Of a stretch of 49,485 bases of DNA, positions 22,474-30,534 are shown piece after piece. Source of the DNA: Candidatus Magasanikbacteria bacterium RIFCSPHIGHO2_02_FULL_48_18 (GTDB lineage: Bacteria; Patescibacteriota; Patescibacteriia; Magasanikbacterales; UBA922). The translations under genes and the position numbers were made by a program. How positions within the stretch are numbered: the first letter of the stretch is position 1; each line of letters opens with the position of its first letter. The notes below the pieces were generated by a model. That model ran no database searches. It was not told the origin of the DNA and worked only from the letters and a program-made list of their open reading frames with translations. The stretch lies in contig MFQC01000004.1 in the NCBI GenBank assembly GCA_001784285.1, positions 1-49,485 on the forward strand, read 5' to 3'.

Positions 22474-22944
22474 ATGATTACTCTCGTCGCCGCCATCGCT
22501 CAAAATAATTGCATTGGCAAAAATGGAGAAATCCCCTGGCATATTCCGGAGGATTTTAAACGCATGCAAGAAATAACAAAAGGGAAAGTTCTTATTATGG
22601 GCAGAAAAACGTGGGAGTCAATACCGGAAAAACGCCGGCCACTTCCGGAACGAAAAAATATCGTCATTACTCGGGACGTCAATTATCCACTTCCACCCAA
22701 CGTGGAACACTATGCCACGATTGAAAAAGCGCTGGAGGCGCACCCCGGTGAAGATATTGTCGGCTTTGGCGGACAAAAAATTTATGAAGAGATGATGCCG
22801 ATGGCTGATGTATTAGACATCACTCATGTCAACCAAACTATTGAAAACGGCGCCGCATTTTTTCCTGCTATTGATCCTGCTGTCTGGAAAGAATCCTGGC
22901 GAGAGGACCACGAGGGATTTTCTTTTGTACGCTATGCACGGTAA
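22474..22944 (+). CDS. folA: Dihydrofolate reductase
   Basis: Protein of 156 residues reducing dihydrofolate with NADPH. Motifs are AIAQNNCIGKNGEIPWHIPEDFKRM, with Glu at the catalytic acidic position, then GRKTWESIP, LPERKNIVIT and VGFGGQKIYEEMMP. The start MITLVAAIAQ at 22474 matches the family. Its end overlaps the tmk-like gene by 11 bases. It pairs functionally with the adjacent thyA. Confidence 0.95.
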   Translation: MITLVAAIAQNNCIGKNGEIPWHIPEDFKRMQEITKGKVLIMGRKTWESIPEKRRPLPERKNIVITRDVNYPLPPNVEHYATIEKALEAHPGEDIVGFGGQKIYEEMMPMADVLDITHVNQTIENGAAFFPAIDPAVWKESWREDHEGFSFVRYAR

Positions 22945-23548
22945 ACTCATTGTCATCTACGGCATCAACAACCTCGGCAAAAGCACCCAGGCGAGACTAT
23001 TGGTCGAGCGTTTACAGCGAGAAGGGCACAAAACCCAATATCTGAAATACCCCATTTACGATCTCGCGCCGTCCGGCCACATGCTCAATCAATATCTGCG
23101 CGAAGATAATCCGTTTGGGCTCTCGGCACGCGAAGCCCAACTTTTGTATGTGCTCAATCGGACACAGGCAGAGCCGGCAATCAAAAAGAAACTCAAAGAA
23201 GGAATCCATATTGTCGCGGAAGACTATATCGGCACCGGACTCGCGTGGGGAATCGGCGCGGGCGTTGACGAAGCATTCATGAAAGACATCAATAGCCATC
23301 TTCTCAAAGAAGACCTAGTCTTTTTATTTAAGGGAGAACGATTTGTAAGCGCAACCGAAACGAATCATAAACACGAAAGCGATCAAGCGCTTCTTGAATG
23401 TGTTGCCGGTGTGCACGAGAGGCTTGGCAAAGAATATGGATGGATCGAAATAGCGGCCAATGACCCGATTGAAACCATCGCAGAAACGCTATGGGCGACC
23501 GTACGCAAAACATTGGAACAGGCCGTTCACGGACAGGTAATGTTGTAA
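22934..23548 (+). CDS. Thymidylate kinase-like protein
   Basis: Protein of 204 residues. The P-loop is YGINNLGKSTQARLL (about residues 8-22), followed by KYPIYD, typical of dTMP kinases. The DR(Y/F) motif of Tmk reads EDYIGTGLAWG, with the Arg missing. The operon order (dCMP deaminase, dut, thyA, folA) strongly suggests dTMP phosphorylation to dTDP. The lost Arg leaves room for an altered specificity or mechanism. It overlaps folA by 11 bases and closes the operon. Confidence 0.78.
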   Translation: MHGKLIVIYGINNLGKSTQARLLVERLQREGHKTQYLKYPIYDLAPSGHMLNQYLREDNPFGLSAREAQLLYVLNRTQAEPAIKKKLKEGIHIVAEDYIGTGLAWGIGAGVDEAFMKDINSHLLKEDLVFLFKGERFVSATETNHKHESDQALLECVAGVHERLGKEYGWIEIAANDPIETIAETLWATVRKTLEQAVHGQVML

Positions 23549-23571
23549 CAAACGTGTTTTATTGCTATACT
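23543..23571 (+). promoter_or_regulatory. Promoter of membrane protein and gatB
   Basis: TTGTAA (23543-23548, overlapping the upstream stop codon), 17-base spacer, TATACT (23566-23571). Start near 23578, with a leader of about 37 bases. Confidence 0.7.
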
Positions 23572-23614
23572 TTCCGTGCAATAAGCTATTATTTCATCTT
23601 TAATAAATATCCGT

Positions 23615-24370
23615 ATGCTCATCTCCACCAAAGATATCATCGTGCAAAGCATCCATCTCTACCAAAAAAATTATAAACTCTTTTTTCGATACTTGGGCCT
23701 TTTGGCCATACCCACGGTGTTTCTCACGCTTCTTGGTTTTCTGTTCAAATTGAGTTCTCCAGAACGATTTTGGACCAACATCATTATTTTTCTTGCACTT
23801 TCGATCGCCGTCTATATCGTGAGCTTATGGTTGAGCTTGGCCTTAACCCGGGTTATTGCGCTTCGACAAGAGCAAAAACAGCCGCAAGATATTCCTTCCG
23901 AACTGAAATTTGCATCCTCCATTTTGGGAACCGCGATTGCGGTGTCGCTGTTGATTGGTATTATTGTTCTTGGCGGCATTATCCTCTTTCTTATTCCGGG
24001 TATTATTTTTGCCATTTGGTTTGCCTTTTCTCTCTACGCAGTTATCCTCGACAACCAAAAAGCAATCCCCGCGCTCAAAACCAGCAAACATCTGGTTTCA
24101 GGACGGTTGGGAGCGGTGTTTGTCCGTCTGCTTGTCCCCAACCTTCTTTTTGGCATTGTGCTTCTCGCTTTTCAATATATTATCCAGCTTCCGCTCACAT
24201 CTCTCTCAGAAGCAATATTTTCTTCCCAAACCGGCATCTTCGCAGGGACATTGGCCGCGGCCGCTCTTGGGTCAGTCGCTGGCTTGTTTCTTACCCCGCT
24301 CAGCATTGCGGCGCCCGTCATACTGTATATGAATCTTCAAAAAAATCCTATCGAAAAAACCAATGCATAA
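23615..24370 (+). CDS. Polytopic membrane protein of unknown function
   Basis: Protein of 251 residues with about six membrane segments. The stretch IPGIIFAIWFAFSLYAVILDNQKAIPALKTS followed by GR, in the middle, resembles the membrane domain found in glycerophosphodiester-phosphodiesterase-associated and DUF975-like proteins; the match is given here across about 35 residues. No catalytic domain is attached. Its end overlaps gatB by eight bases, and the two share a promoter. The protein at 45064 shows a comparable overall layout. Confidence 0.68.
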   Translation: MLISTKDIIVQSIHLYQKNYKLFFRYLGLLAIPTVFLTLLGFLFKLSSPERFWTNIIIFLALSIAVYIVSLWLSLALTRVIALRQEQKQPQDIPSELKFASSILGTAIAVSLLIGIIVLGGIILFLIPGIIFAIWFAFSLYAVILDNQKAIPALKTSKHLVSGRLGAVFVRLLVPNLLFGIVLLAFQYIIQLPLTSLSEAIFSSQTGIFAGTLAAAALGSVAGLFLTPLSIAAPVILYMNLQKNPIEKTNA

Positions 24371-25925
24371 TGTCTATACCCCTATCATCGGCATGGAAGT
24401 ACATGTTGAGCTCAAAACCAAGAGCAAAATGTTTTGTTCGTGCGTCAACGACCCCGAAGCCAAAGAGCCAAATACAACCATATGCCCCATATGTCTTGCA
24501 CATCCCGGGACGCTCCCCGTTCCCAATCGCGACGCGATTGTCCGGACGGTATTGATTGGCAAAGCGCTTTCATGCGATATCCGATCGCTGTCAAAATTTG
24601 ACCGCAAGCATTATTTTTATCCCGACCTTCCGAAGGCGTACCAAATTTCACAATACGACGAACCCATTGCCGAGCACGGAACCATCCTCCTCAAATTTCC
24701 TTTGGAAGACAACGCGCGGGATGAGGCGAAGATTGGAATATGCCGCGTTCATCTCGAAGAAGACACGGCAAAACTGCTTCACGGGACAGATGGCATGACA
24801 CTGGTTGATTTCAATCGCGCCGGCGTCCCGCTCGTGGAAATTGTCACGGATCCTGATTTTCAATCCGCAACAGAAGCCAAAATCTATTGTCAGGAACTGC
24901 GTCTCCTTTTCCGTGCGCTTGGCGTGAGCGACGCGGATATGGAAAAAGGACACATGCGATGCGAAGCCAATGTCTCTGTCCAAAAGGCAGGAACGTTTGA
25001 CATAGTGGATGGAGCAGTCAAACCCCGACGGGCATGCATCCTCAACAACAAAGTCGAACTCAAAAATCTGAATTCTTTCCGCGCGGTTGAAAAAGCCATT
25101 CTCTATGAAATAGAACGCCAAACCGCGCTCGCTGAATCCGGAGAAACATGGGAACAGCAAACGCGCGGCTGGGACGACGCGAAAGGAGAAACCGTGCTCC
25201 AGCGGCTGAAAGAAAATGCGAATGATTACCGATATTTCCCCGAACCAGACATTCCCCCGTTTGAACCGCTTCAGATCGCAGGACACTGCAATCTCCCCGA
25301 ATTACCCCAGGCAAAACGGGAACGCTTTCATGAGGAATACGGCTTTTCCTATGCAGACGCGATGATATTGACCCAAGACGCTGTCTGGGCCGATTTTACA
25401 GAAGCCGTTATGAGTGAACTCGTTGATTGGCTTCATAGCCTTCCGGGAGATACGCAAGAAATGGACAGTATTCAAGAACAAAAGAAAAACAAAATTGCGC
25501 GCCTCGCGGCCGGATGGCTCACGACCAAACTGATGGGATTTTTGAACGAACAGGGAAAAACCATTTCTGATGTCCGCTGCAGTCCTGAAAATTTTGCCGA
25601 ACTGATTGCGCTCCTCTATTCCGGGCGAGTCAACGCAACCAATGGATACAAAATTCTTGTGATCATGGCCTCGTCCGGCACTGATAAAGACCCAACGCAC
25701 ATTATGGAAGAAAAAGGATACGGACAAATTTCTGATATAGAAGCGCTGGGCTCGGTCATCGATGAAGTCATCCAAAATCATCCAGTCCAGGTTCAGCAAT
25801 GGAAGGACGGAAAAGAGCCGATCCTGAAATTTTTGATTGGGATGGTGATGAAAGCGACCGAGGGCGGCGCGGATCCAACAGCGGTGGAAAAAATATTGAG
25901 AGAAACATTGTCTGAAAAGCCATAG
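24363..25925 (+). CDS. gatB: Asp/Glu-tRNA amidotransferase subunit B
   Basis: Protein of 520 residues. GatB recognises and phosphorylates mischarged Glu-tRNA(Gln) or Asp-tRNA(Asn) within GatCAB. Family features are IIGMEVHVELKTKSKMFC, CPICLAHPGTLPVPN, FDRKHYFYPDLPKAYQISQYD, the zinc-binding cysteines near the N-terminus and the C-terminal YqeY-like tail with KFLIGMVMKAT. gatA and gatC are not in the window. It starts inside the 3' end of the upstream membrane protein gene. Confidence 0.96.
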   Translation: MHNVYTPIIGMEVHVELKTKSKMFCSCVNDPEAKEPNTTICPICLAHPGTLPVPNRDAIVRTVLIGKALSCDIRSLSKFDRKHYFYPDLPKAYQISQYDEPIAEHGTILLKFPLEDNARDEAKIGICRVHLEEDTAKLLHGTDGMTLVDFNRAGVPLVEIVTDPDFQSATEAKIYCQELRLLFRALGVSDADMEKGHMRCEANVSVQKAGTFDIVDGAVKPRRACILNNKVELKNLNSFRAVEKAILYEIERQTALAESGETWEQQTRGWDDAKGETVLQRLKENANDYRYFPEPDIPPFEPLQIAGHCNLPELPQAKRERFHEEYGFSYADAMILTQDAVWADFTEAVMSELVDWLHSLPGDTQEMDSIQEQKKNKIARLAAGWLTTKLMGFLNEQGKTISDVRCSPENFAELIALLYSGRVNATNGYKILVIMASSGTDKDPTHIMEEKGYGQISDIEALGSVIDEVIQNHPVQVQQWKDGKEPILKFLIGMVMKATEGGADPTAVEKILRETLSEKP

Positions 25926-25959
25926 AGAAGTTTGTCCACAGCCTGCCAAAAAATACGAT

Positions 25960-25988
25960 TTGCGGGCCAATGATATGTATGGTACACT
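25960..25988 (+). promoter_or_regulatory. Promoter of the pyr operon
   Basis: TTGCGG (25960-25965), 17-base spacer ending in TGG, TACACT (25983-25988). Start near 25995, four bases before the leader-peptide ATG and about 80 bases before pyrB. Confidence 0.7.
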
Positions 25989-25998
25989 CCCACACAAT

Positions 25999-26058
25999 AT
26001 GCGTGTTGCAAAACCAAAAACAATCACACCATTTTGTATACAACGGCCACTCCGATGA
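25999..26058 (+). CDS. Putative pyr leader peptide
   Basis: A 19-codon ORF, MRVAKPKTITPFCIQRPLR, starts four bases after the predicted transcription start. Its TGA stop (26056-26058) lies in the loop of the terminator hairpin before pyrB. A ribosome translating to this stop would cover the 5' arm of the hairpin and prevent termination. This is the geometry of the E. coli pyrBI attenuator, where UTP-dependent polymerase pausing decides whether the ribosome keeps up. The peptide sequence itself is probably unimportant. Regulation is inferred; only the layout is seen. Confidence 0.6.
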   Translation: MRVAKPKTITPFCIQRPLR

Positions 26059-26074
26059 GGAGTGGTGTTTTTTT
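26047..26074 (+). terminator. Attenuator hairpin before pyrB
   Basis: CCACTCC (26047-26053), loop GATGA, GGAGTGG (26059-26065), then TGTTTTTTT ending at 26074, two bases before the CTATG context of pyrB. It is a textbook intrinsic terminator placed inside the operon leader. A TTGTATACAA palindrome lies just upstream. Confidence 0.85.
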
Positions 26075-26076
26075 CT

Positions 26077-27000
26077 ATGTCAAATTTTAAAAACCGTGAC
26101 ATTATTTCAATCAAAGAGTTAGATGAAACCGACATACTTCACGTGCTCAAACACGCTGAATCGCTGAAAAAAAATCCCAAACATGATCTCTTGGGTGGGC
26201 AGGTGATGGGCAGTTGTTTTTTTGAACCTTCGACGCGCACACGATTGTCATTTGAAACCGCCATGCAACGTCTCGGCGGCAGGGTCGTAGGATTTGCCGA
26301 CCCAAATATGACTTCAACATCCAAAGGAGAGACCGTCTATGATAGTATAAAAATCATTGGCCAATACGTGGATGTGATCGCCATGCGCCATCCGCTCGAA
26401 GGCGCGGCCCGACGCGCGGCTGAAGCCACGGACAAACCTATTTTGAATGGCGGCGACGGCGCCAATCAGCATCCTACTCAAACCTTGCTTGATCTGTTTA
26501 CGATTAAAGAATGTCAAAAAAAACTGAACAATCTCACCATTGCCATGGTCGGTGATCTGAAATATGGCCGCACGGTCCACTCTCTTGCGCAGGCCATGGT
26601 TCACTTCAGCCCCACCTTTTATTTTGTCGCCCCTGATTTCCTTCAAATGCCTCCCTCTATTTTAGATGAACTCCGAGACGCTGGCATAAAATTTTTTCTT
26701 AAAAACACTCTTCAAGAAGTGATCAGCAAAGTTGACGTCCTTTATATGACTCGCATTCAAAAAGAGCGTTTTTCAGACATTTCCGAATACGAAAAAGCAA
26801 AAAATCTCTATATCCTTGATACGCCGCTTTTAAAAAAAGTAAAGCCGAACATGCGTATTCTTCACCCTCTGCCCCGCGTCAATGAAATCGCTCCATGCGT
26901 TGATGACACTCCTTATGCGTATTATTTTCAGCAGGCCAAAAATGGGCTCTATGTGCGCCAAGCGCTCCTCGGCCTGGTGTTAGGAAAATTAGCCAGTTAA
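26077..27000 (+). CDS. pyrB: Aspartate carbamoyltransferase catalytic chain
   Basis: Protein of 307 residues forming carbamoyl-aspartate from carbamoyl phosphate and aspartate, the committed step of pyrimidine synthesis. Carbamoyl-phosphate residues are in STRTR (52-56), the 80s loop has STSKGET, and HPLEGAARRAAE (His105) and HPLPRVNEI are typical of PyrB. The start at 26077 follows the attenuator; the longer reading starts within the hairpin. PyrI is encoded next, so a class B-type ATCase holoenzyme with allosteric control is expected. Confidence 0.96.
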   Translation: MSNFKNRDIISIKELDETDILHVLKHAESLKKNPKHDLLGGQVMGSCFFEPSTRTRLSFETAMQRLGGRVVGFADPNMTSTSKGETVYDSIKIIGQYVDVIAMRHPLEGAARRAAEATDKPILNGGDGANQHPTQTLLDLFTIKECQKKLNNLTIAMVGDLKYGRTVHSLAQAMVHFSPTFYFVAPDFLQMPPSILDELRDAGIKFFLKNTLQEVISKVDVLYMTRIQKERFSDISEYEKAKNLYILDTPLLKKVKPNMRILHPLPRVNEIAPCVDDTPYAYYFQQAKNGLYVRQALLGLVLGKLAS

Positions 27001-27011
27001 CTCTTGTTTCT

Positions 27012-27461
27012 ATGCGTGCGTACAAAGTATTCGCAATCAAAGACGGTACGGTCATTGACCATATTCCAAGCGGGAAAGCATTTGCGTTAATCGAACTTCT
27101 TGGATTGCATAAGAGTGACAGCATTGTCACCATGGGTACTCATTTCAGGAGCAAAAAAATAGGAAAAAAAGACATCGTCAAAATCGAACATAAGGAACTC
27201 AGTCCAGAAGAAGTCAATCAAGTATCGTTGATTGCACCTTCGGCTTCCATCAACATCATTCGAAATTTTAAAGTAGCAAAAAAATTTATTATTACCATTC
27301 CTCCCGTGTTTAAAGATATCATCACCTGCCCCAATCCCAAATGTATTACCAATAGCGAATCTGCGCCATCCAAATTTTATTCCAAAATGAAAAATGGGCA
27401 TCTCGCTCTCCGGTGTCACTATTGTGAAAAAATATATATGCAAGAAGAACTCCACCGTTAG
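27012..27461 (+). CDS. pyrI: Aspartate carbamoyltransferase regulatory chain
   Basis: Protein of 149 residues. An N-terminal nucleotide-binding domain (about 1-100) is followed by a zinc domain with Cys106, Cys111, Cys135 and Cys138 (CPNPKC and CHYC), matching the four ligands of E. coli PyrI. It binds CTP/UTP/ATP and tunes PyrB activity. Together with the leader attenuator, the operon would then have both transcriptional and allosteric feedback. It begins 11 bases after pyrB. Confidence 0.94.
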   Translation: MRAYKVFAIKDGTVIDHIPSGKAFALIELLGLHKSDSIVTMGTHFRSKKIGKKDIVKIEHKELSPEEVNQVSLIAPSASINIIRNFKVAKKFIITIPPVFKDIITCPNPKCITNSESAPSKFYSKMKNGHLALRCHYCEKIYMQEELHR

Positions 27462-27466
27462 CCACT

Positions 27467-28582
27467 ATGCCTCGTTTTGTCACGATTCCAGCGCTCATTG
27501 ATCCACATGTCCATTTTCGCACGCCTGGTTTTGAACACAAAGAAGACTGGGGAACTGCGGGCCACGCGGCACTTATGGGCGGCGTCACGATGGTGTTTGA
27601 CATGCCGAATACCACCCCCGCGACAACAACTCTAGAACTGGTGCAACAAAAAAAATCCATTATTAACCAAACGCTTGAGAAATATAAACGCACTCTGCGC
27701 TACCATGTCTACTTAGGAGCGAGTACGGATAATATCCAAGAAATCAGCCGCGCCAAAAAAGAGATTGTTGGAGTGAAATTATTCATGGGGGCAAGCACGG
27801 GTAGCCTGCTCGTAGACGATGAGAATAATCAGGCAGAAATTTTTCAGGAATGCGCACGCCTCAAAATCCCCTTGGCCGTTCACGCCGAAGACGAAGCCAC
27901 ACTGCAAAAAGCCAAAACCGCGTTTACGGGCGCTCCAACGATCTTTAATCATGGAACACTTCGGCCGCGCGATGCCGCGATCGTTGCAACCGAACGAGCA
28001 ATCCGAATGGCGGAAAAATACGGAACCACGCTCTACGTACTGCACGTGAGCACAAAAGAAGAAATAGAATTGGTTCGCTCGGCCAAAAAACAAGGCATTG
28101 CCGTGTATGCCGAAGTGACGCCTCACCATTTGTTTTTAACTGAAGATGATCTCCATAACCTAGGCAATCTTGGAAAGATGAACCCGCCACTCCGAACAGG
28201 GGCCGACCAAACGGCTCTCTGGGCAGGAATCCATGACGGCACTGTAGACACCATCGGCACCGACCACGCGCCACACACGCTCGAAGAAAAAGCCCTGCCC
28301 TATACCGAAGCGCCCTCAGGTGTGCCAGGCATTGAAACGTATTTGGCACTACTCCTTGACGCGCATAATAAACGGCAGATTTCTTTAGAGCAAATTACCC
28401 GTCTCTGCCGAACGAACATCCAAAAGATATTCAAGATTCTCGATAACAATGATACGGTAACCATAGATGTCGATGCAGTAAAAACCATACGAAACGAAGA
28501 CATGACGACCAAATGCACATGGTCTCCCTTTGCCGGCACAACACTCAAGGGCTGGCCTATTATTACTCAGATTAAAAATTAA
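27467..28582 (+). CDS. pyrC: Dihydroorotase
   Basis: Protein of 371 residues cyclising carbamoyl-aspartate to dihydroorotate. The metal site is complete: His14 and His16 (DPHVHFR), Lys104 (GVKLFMGAS), His139 (AVHAED), His193 (LHVS) and Asp266 (GTDHAPH). NPPLR is also present. The N-terminus is short, starting directly at the metal-binding strand (PALIDPHVHF), without the usual N-terminal beta-sandwich strands. It sits five bases after pyrI. Confidence 0.94.
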   Translation: MPRFVTIPALIDPHVHFRTPGFEHKEDWGTAGHAALMGGVTMVFDMPNTTPATTTLELVQQKKSIINQTLEKYKRTLRYHVYLGASTDNIQEISRAKKEIVGVKLFMGASTGSLLVDDENNQAEIFQECARLKIPLAVHAEDEATLQKAKTAFTGAPTIFNHGTLRPRDAAIVATERAIRMAEKYGTTLYVLHVSTKEEIELVRSAKKQGIAVYAEVTPHHLFLTEDDLHNLGNLGKMNPPLRTGADQTALWAGIHDGTVDTIGTDHAPHTLEEKALPYTEAPSGVPGIETYLALLLDAHNKRQISLEQITRLCRTNIQKIFKILDNNDTVTIDVDAVKTIRNEDMTTKCTWSPFAGTTLKGWPIITQIKN

Positions 28583-28590
28583 AAAGTTTT

Positions 28591-29550
28591 ATGCGCCACA
28601 TAATCTCTCTCAAAGAACAAAGCCGGGAAGATATTCTCGATATGATTCGTTTGGCACAAGATATCAAAGCCAAACGACAGACAGGAGAACTGACCAATTA
28701 CCTCCCGAACAAAACACTCATCATGCTGTTTCAAAAAACATCCACACGCACCCGTCTTTCCTTTGAAGCGGCGATGACGGAGCTCGGCGGACATGCAATT
28801 TTTCTTGATGCGCGCACAACCCAGTTCGCGCTCACCGATTTTCGAGATGAAATCCAGGCCGTGATGCGGTTTGGCCATGTCCTCATGTTTCGCGCGCAAA
28901 AAGCAGAAGACGTCATTGCCTCCGCTTCATTCAGCCGCATTCCCGTCATTGACGCGTGCAGTGAAAAATATCATCCGGCCCAGGCCTTGAGCGATCTCTT
29001 GACCATGGCCGAACATGCTGGCGGCATTGAAAAAGTCAAAAAAATCGCGTGGCTTGGAATTGAAAACAATGTGTCAAACACGCTCATGCTTGCCGCGGTG
29101 AAACTCGGCATTACAGTTGCAATCGCCGCTCCGGAAAAAGATCCGGGCAGTATTGACGAAGAACTCTTGGCGCAGGCCGACGCCACAGGGCTTGTGACGC
29201 GAACCCGTGATGTGGCCGAAGCTGTGCGCGATGCCGATTTTGTTCATACCGATACATGGATGAACATGGAATTCTTCGACAATGGAAACGTAAAACCGGC
29301 GTTTCAAGAAGAGTATGAACGAAGAAAAACTCTTTTTCTTCCCTACCAGCTCAACGCGAATATCATCAACACCTACGCGCCCCAAGCAAAAATTATGCAC
29401 TGCATGCCGTGTCATATTGGTTATGAAATCAGCCGAGACGCGGTTGACCATCCCAACAGCATTATTTTTGACCAAGCGGAAAACCGAATGCACATGCAAA
29501 AAGCGATACTGCTCTGGCTCTTGGGAAAAGAACATGCCATGAGTGCCTAA
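28591..29550 (+). CDS. Ornithine carbamoyltransferase-like protein
   Basis: Protein of 319 residues of the ATCase/OTCase family. Carbamoyl-phosphate residues are in STRTR (51-55) and YHPAQALSDLLT (His128), and the acceptor side has MHCMPCH (Cys271). This HCxP form is typical of ornithine rather than aspartate enzymes. The OTC motif DxWxSMG reads DTWMNME (221-227), with Ser replaced by Asn, so the acceptor may differ from ornithine. It sits between pyrC and pyrD in an operon that already has pyrB. It could make or consume carbamoyl phosphate. Confidence 0.8.
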   Translation: MRHIISLKEQSREDILDMIRLAQDIKAKRQTGELTNYLPNKTLIMLFQKTSTRTRLSFEAAMTELGGHAIFLDARTTQFALTDFRDEIQAVMRFGHVLMFRAQKAEDVIASASFSRIPVIDACSEKYHPAQALSDLLTMAEHAGGIEKVKKIAWLGIENNVSNTLMLAAVKLGITVAIAAPEKDPGSIDEELLAQADATGLVTRTRDVAEAVRDADFVHTDTWMNMEFFDNGNVKPAFQEEYERRKTLFLPYQLNANIINTYAPQAKIMHCMPCHIGYEISRDAVDHPNSIIFDQAENRMHMQKAILLWLLGKEHAMSA

Positions 29551-29552
29551 AT

Positions 29553-30491
29553 ATGCTCGACGTCACATTGTGTGGAGTACAATTTCAAAATCCGCTTGTT
29601 CTTGCGTCCGGTATTTTGGGGCTAACCGGCGCCGGCATGTATCGCGTCATTGAAAGCGGCGCGGGCGCCGTTACCATGAAATCCGTCTCCGAACAAGAAA
29701 GGCCGGGCCATCCAAACCCAACCATGGTTGGAAACCAAACCTATTTTCTCAATGCGGTTGGTCTTTCCAATCCAGGAATTGAAGAAGCGAAAAAAGAAAT
29801 AGAGCATTTTAAACAGCTCTCTCACGCGCCGCTCATTGGCAGTATTTTTGCCGGCACGCGTGATGGATTTGTGCGTCTGGCAGAACACATTGACGAAATG
29901 CCAATTGATCTGTTGGAAGTGAACCTGTCATGTCCAAACGTAGGACAAGAATTTGCCGAACCATTTGCATATTCAAAAGAAGCCGTCAAACAAATTACAA
30001 AAGACATAAAAGAAAAAACCAAAAAACCTATATCAATAAAATTGTCGCCCAATGTTTGGAATATCGCGGAATTGGCAAAAGCGGCAGAAGCGGCCGGCGC
30101 CGACGCCATCACAGCGGTCAATACGGTGAGCGGCATGGCGATTGACGTCCGCGCGCGCCGCCCCATTCTCCACAATACGCACGGCGGCGTCTCCGGACCG
30201 GCCCTTTTCCCCATTGCCTTGAAATGCGTCTATGATATGTACGAAGCGGTAAAAATTCCAATTATTGGCACCGGCGGCGTTACAACCGGAGAAGACGCGC
30301 TTGCCATGATTATGGCCGGGGCAACCTTGGTCGGCGTGGGGTCGGCTGTATATTATCGAGGAGAGGATTGTTTCCAAAAAATAACCAATGAAATAAAAGA
30401 CACCATGAATAGCGAAGGAATAAAAAATCTCGATGAAATTCGCGGTATTGCCCATGAAACAATGAACAATAAACAAATAACAATTCGCTAG
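29553..30491 (+). CDS. pyrD: Dihydroorotate dehydrogenase, class 1B catalytic subunit
   Basis: Protein of 312 residues oxidising dihydroorotate to orotate with FMN. NLSCPNVGQ carries the catalytic Cys of class 1 enzymes (class 2 uses Ser). NAVGLSNPG, TAVNTVSGMAIDV, and GTGGVTTGEDALAMIMAGA fit the FMN-binding barrel. The PyrK partner is encoded next, so electrons would go to NAD+ rather than quinone. It begins two bases after the carbamoyltransferase gene. Confidence 0.95.
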   Translation: MLDVTLCGVQFQNPLVLASGILGLTGAGMYRVIESGAGAVTMKSVSEQERPGHPNPTMVGNQTYFLNAVGLSNPGIEEAKKEIEHFKQLSHAPLIGSIFAGTRDGFVRLAEHIDEMPIDLLEVNLSCPNVGQEFAEPFAYSKEAVKQITKDIKEKTKKPISIKLSPNVWNIAELAKAAEAAGADAITAVNTVSGMAIDVRARRPILHNTHGGVSGPALFPIALKCVYDMYEAVKIPIIGTGGVTTGEDALAMIMAGATLVGVGSAVYYRGEDCFQKITNEIKDTMNSEGIKNLDEIRGIAHETMNNKQITIR

Positions 30492-30534
30492 GAAATTTTT
30501 TGTTAATTGTTAATTGTTCGTTGTTAATTGATCT
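30492..30534 (+). repeat. TTAATTGT-type low-complexity repeat
   Basis: Three to four near-identical GTTAATT(GTT) units fill the gap between pyrD and pyrK. It is the only sizeable spacer in the first part of the operon. No terminator or promoter is apparent in it. Confidence 0.6.

Noticed and set aside
26062-26076. GTG start at 26062 for pyrB
   Set aside because: It lies in the 3' arm of the attenuator hairpin and adds residues absent from the PyrB family.
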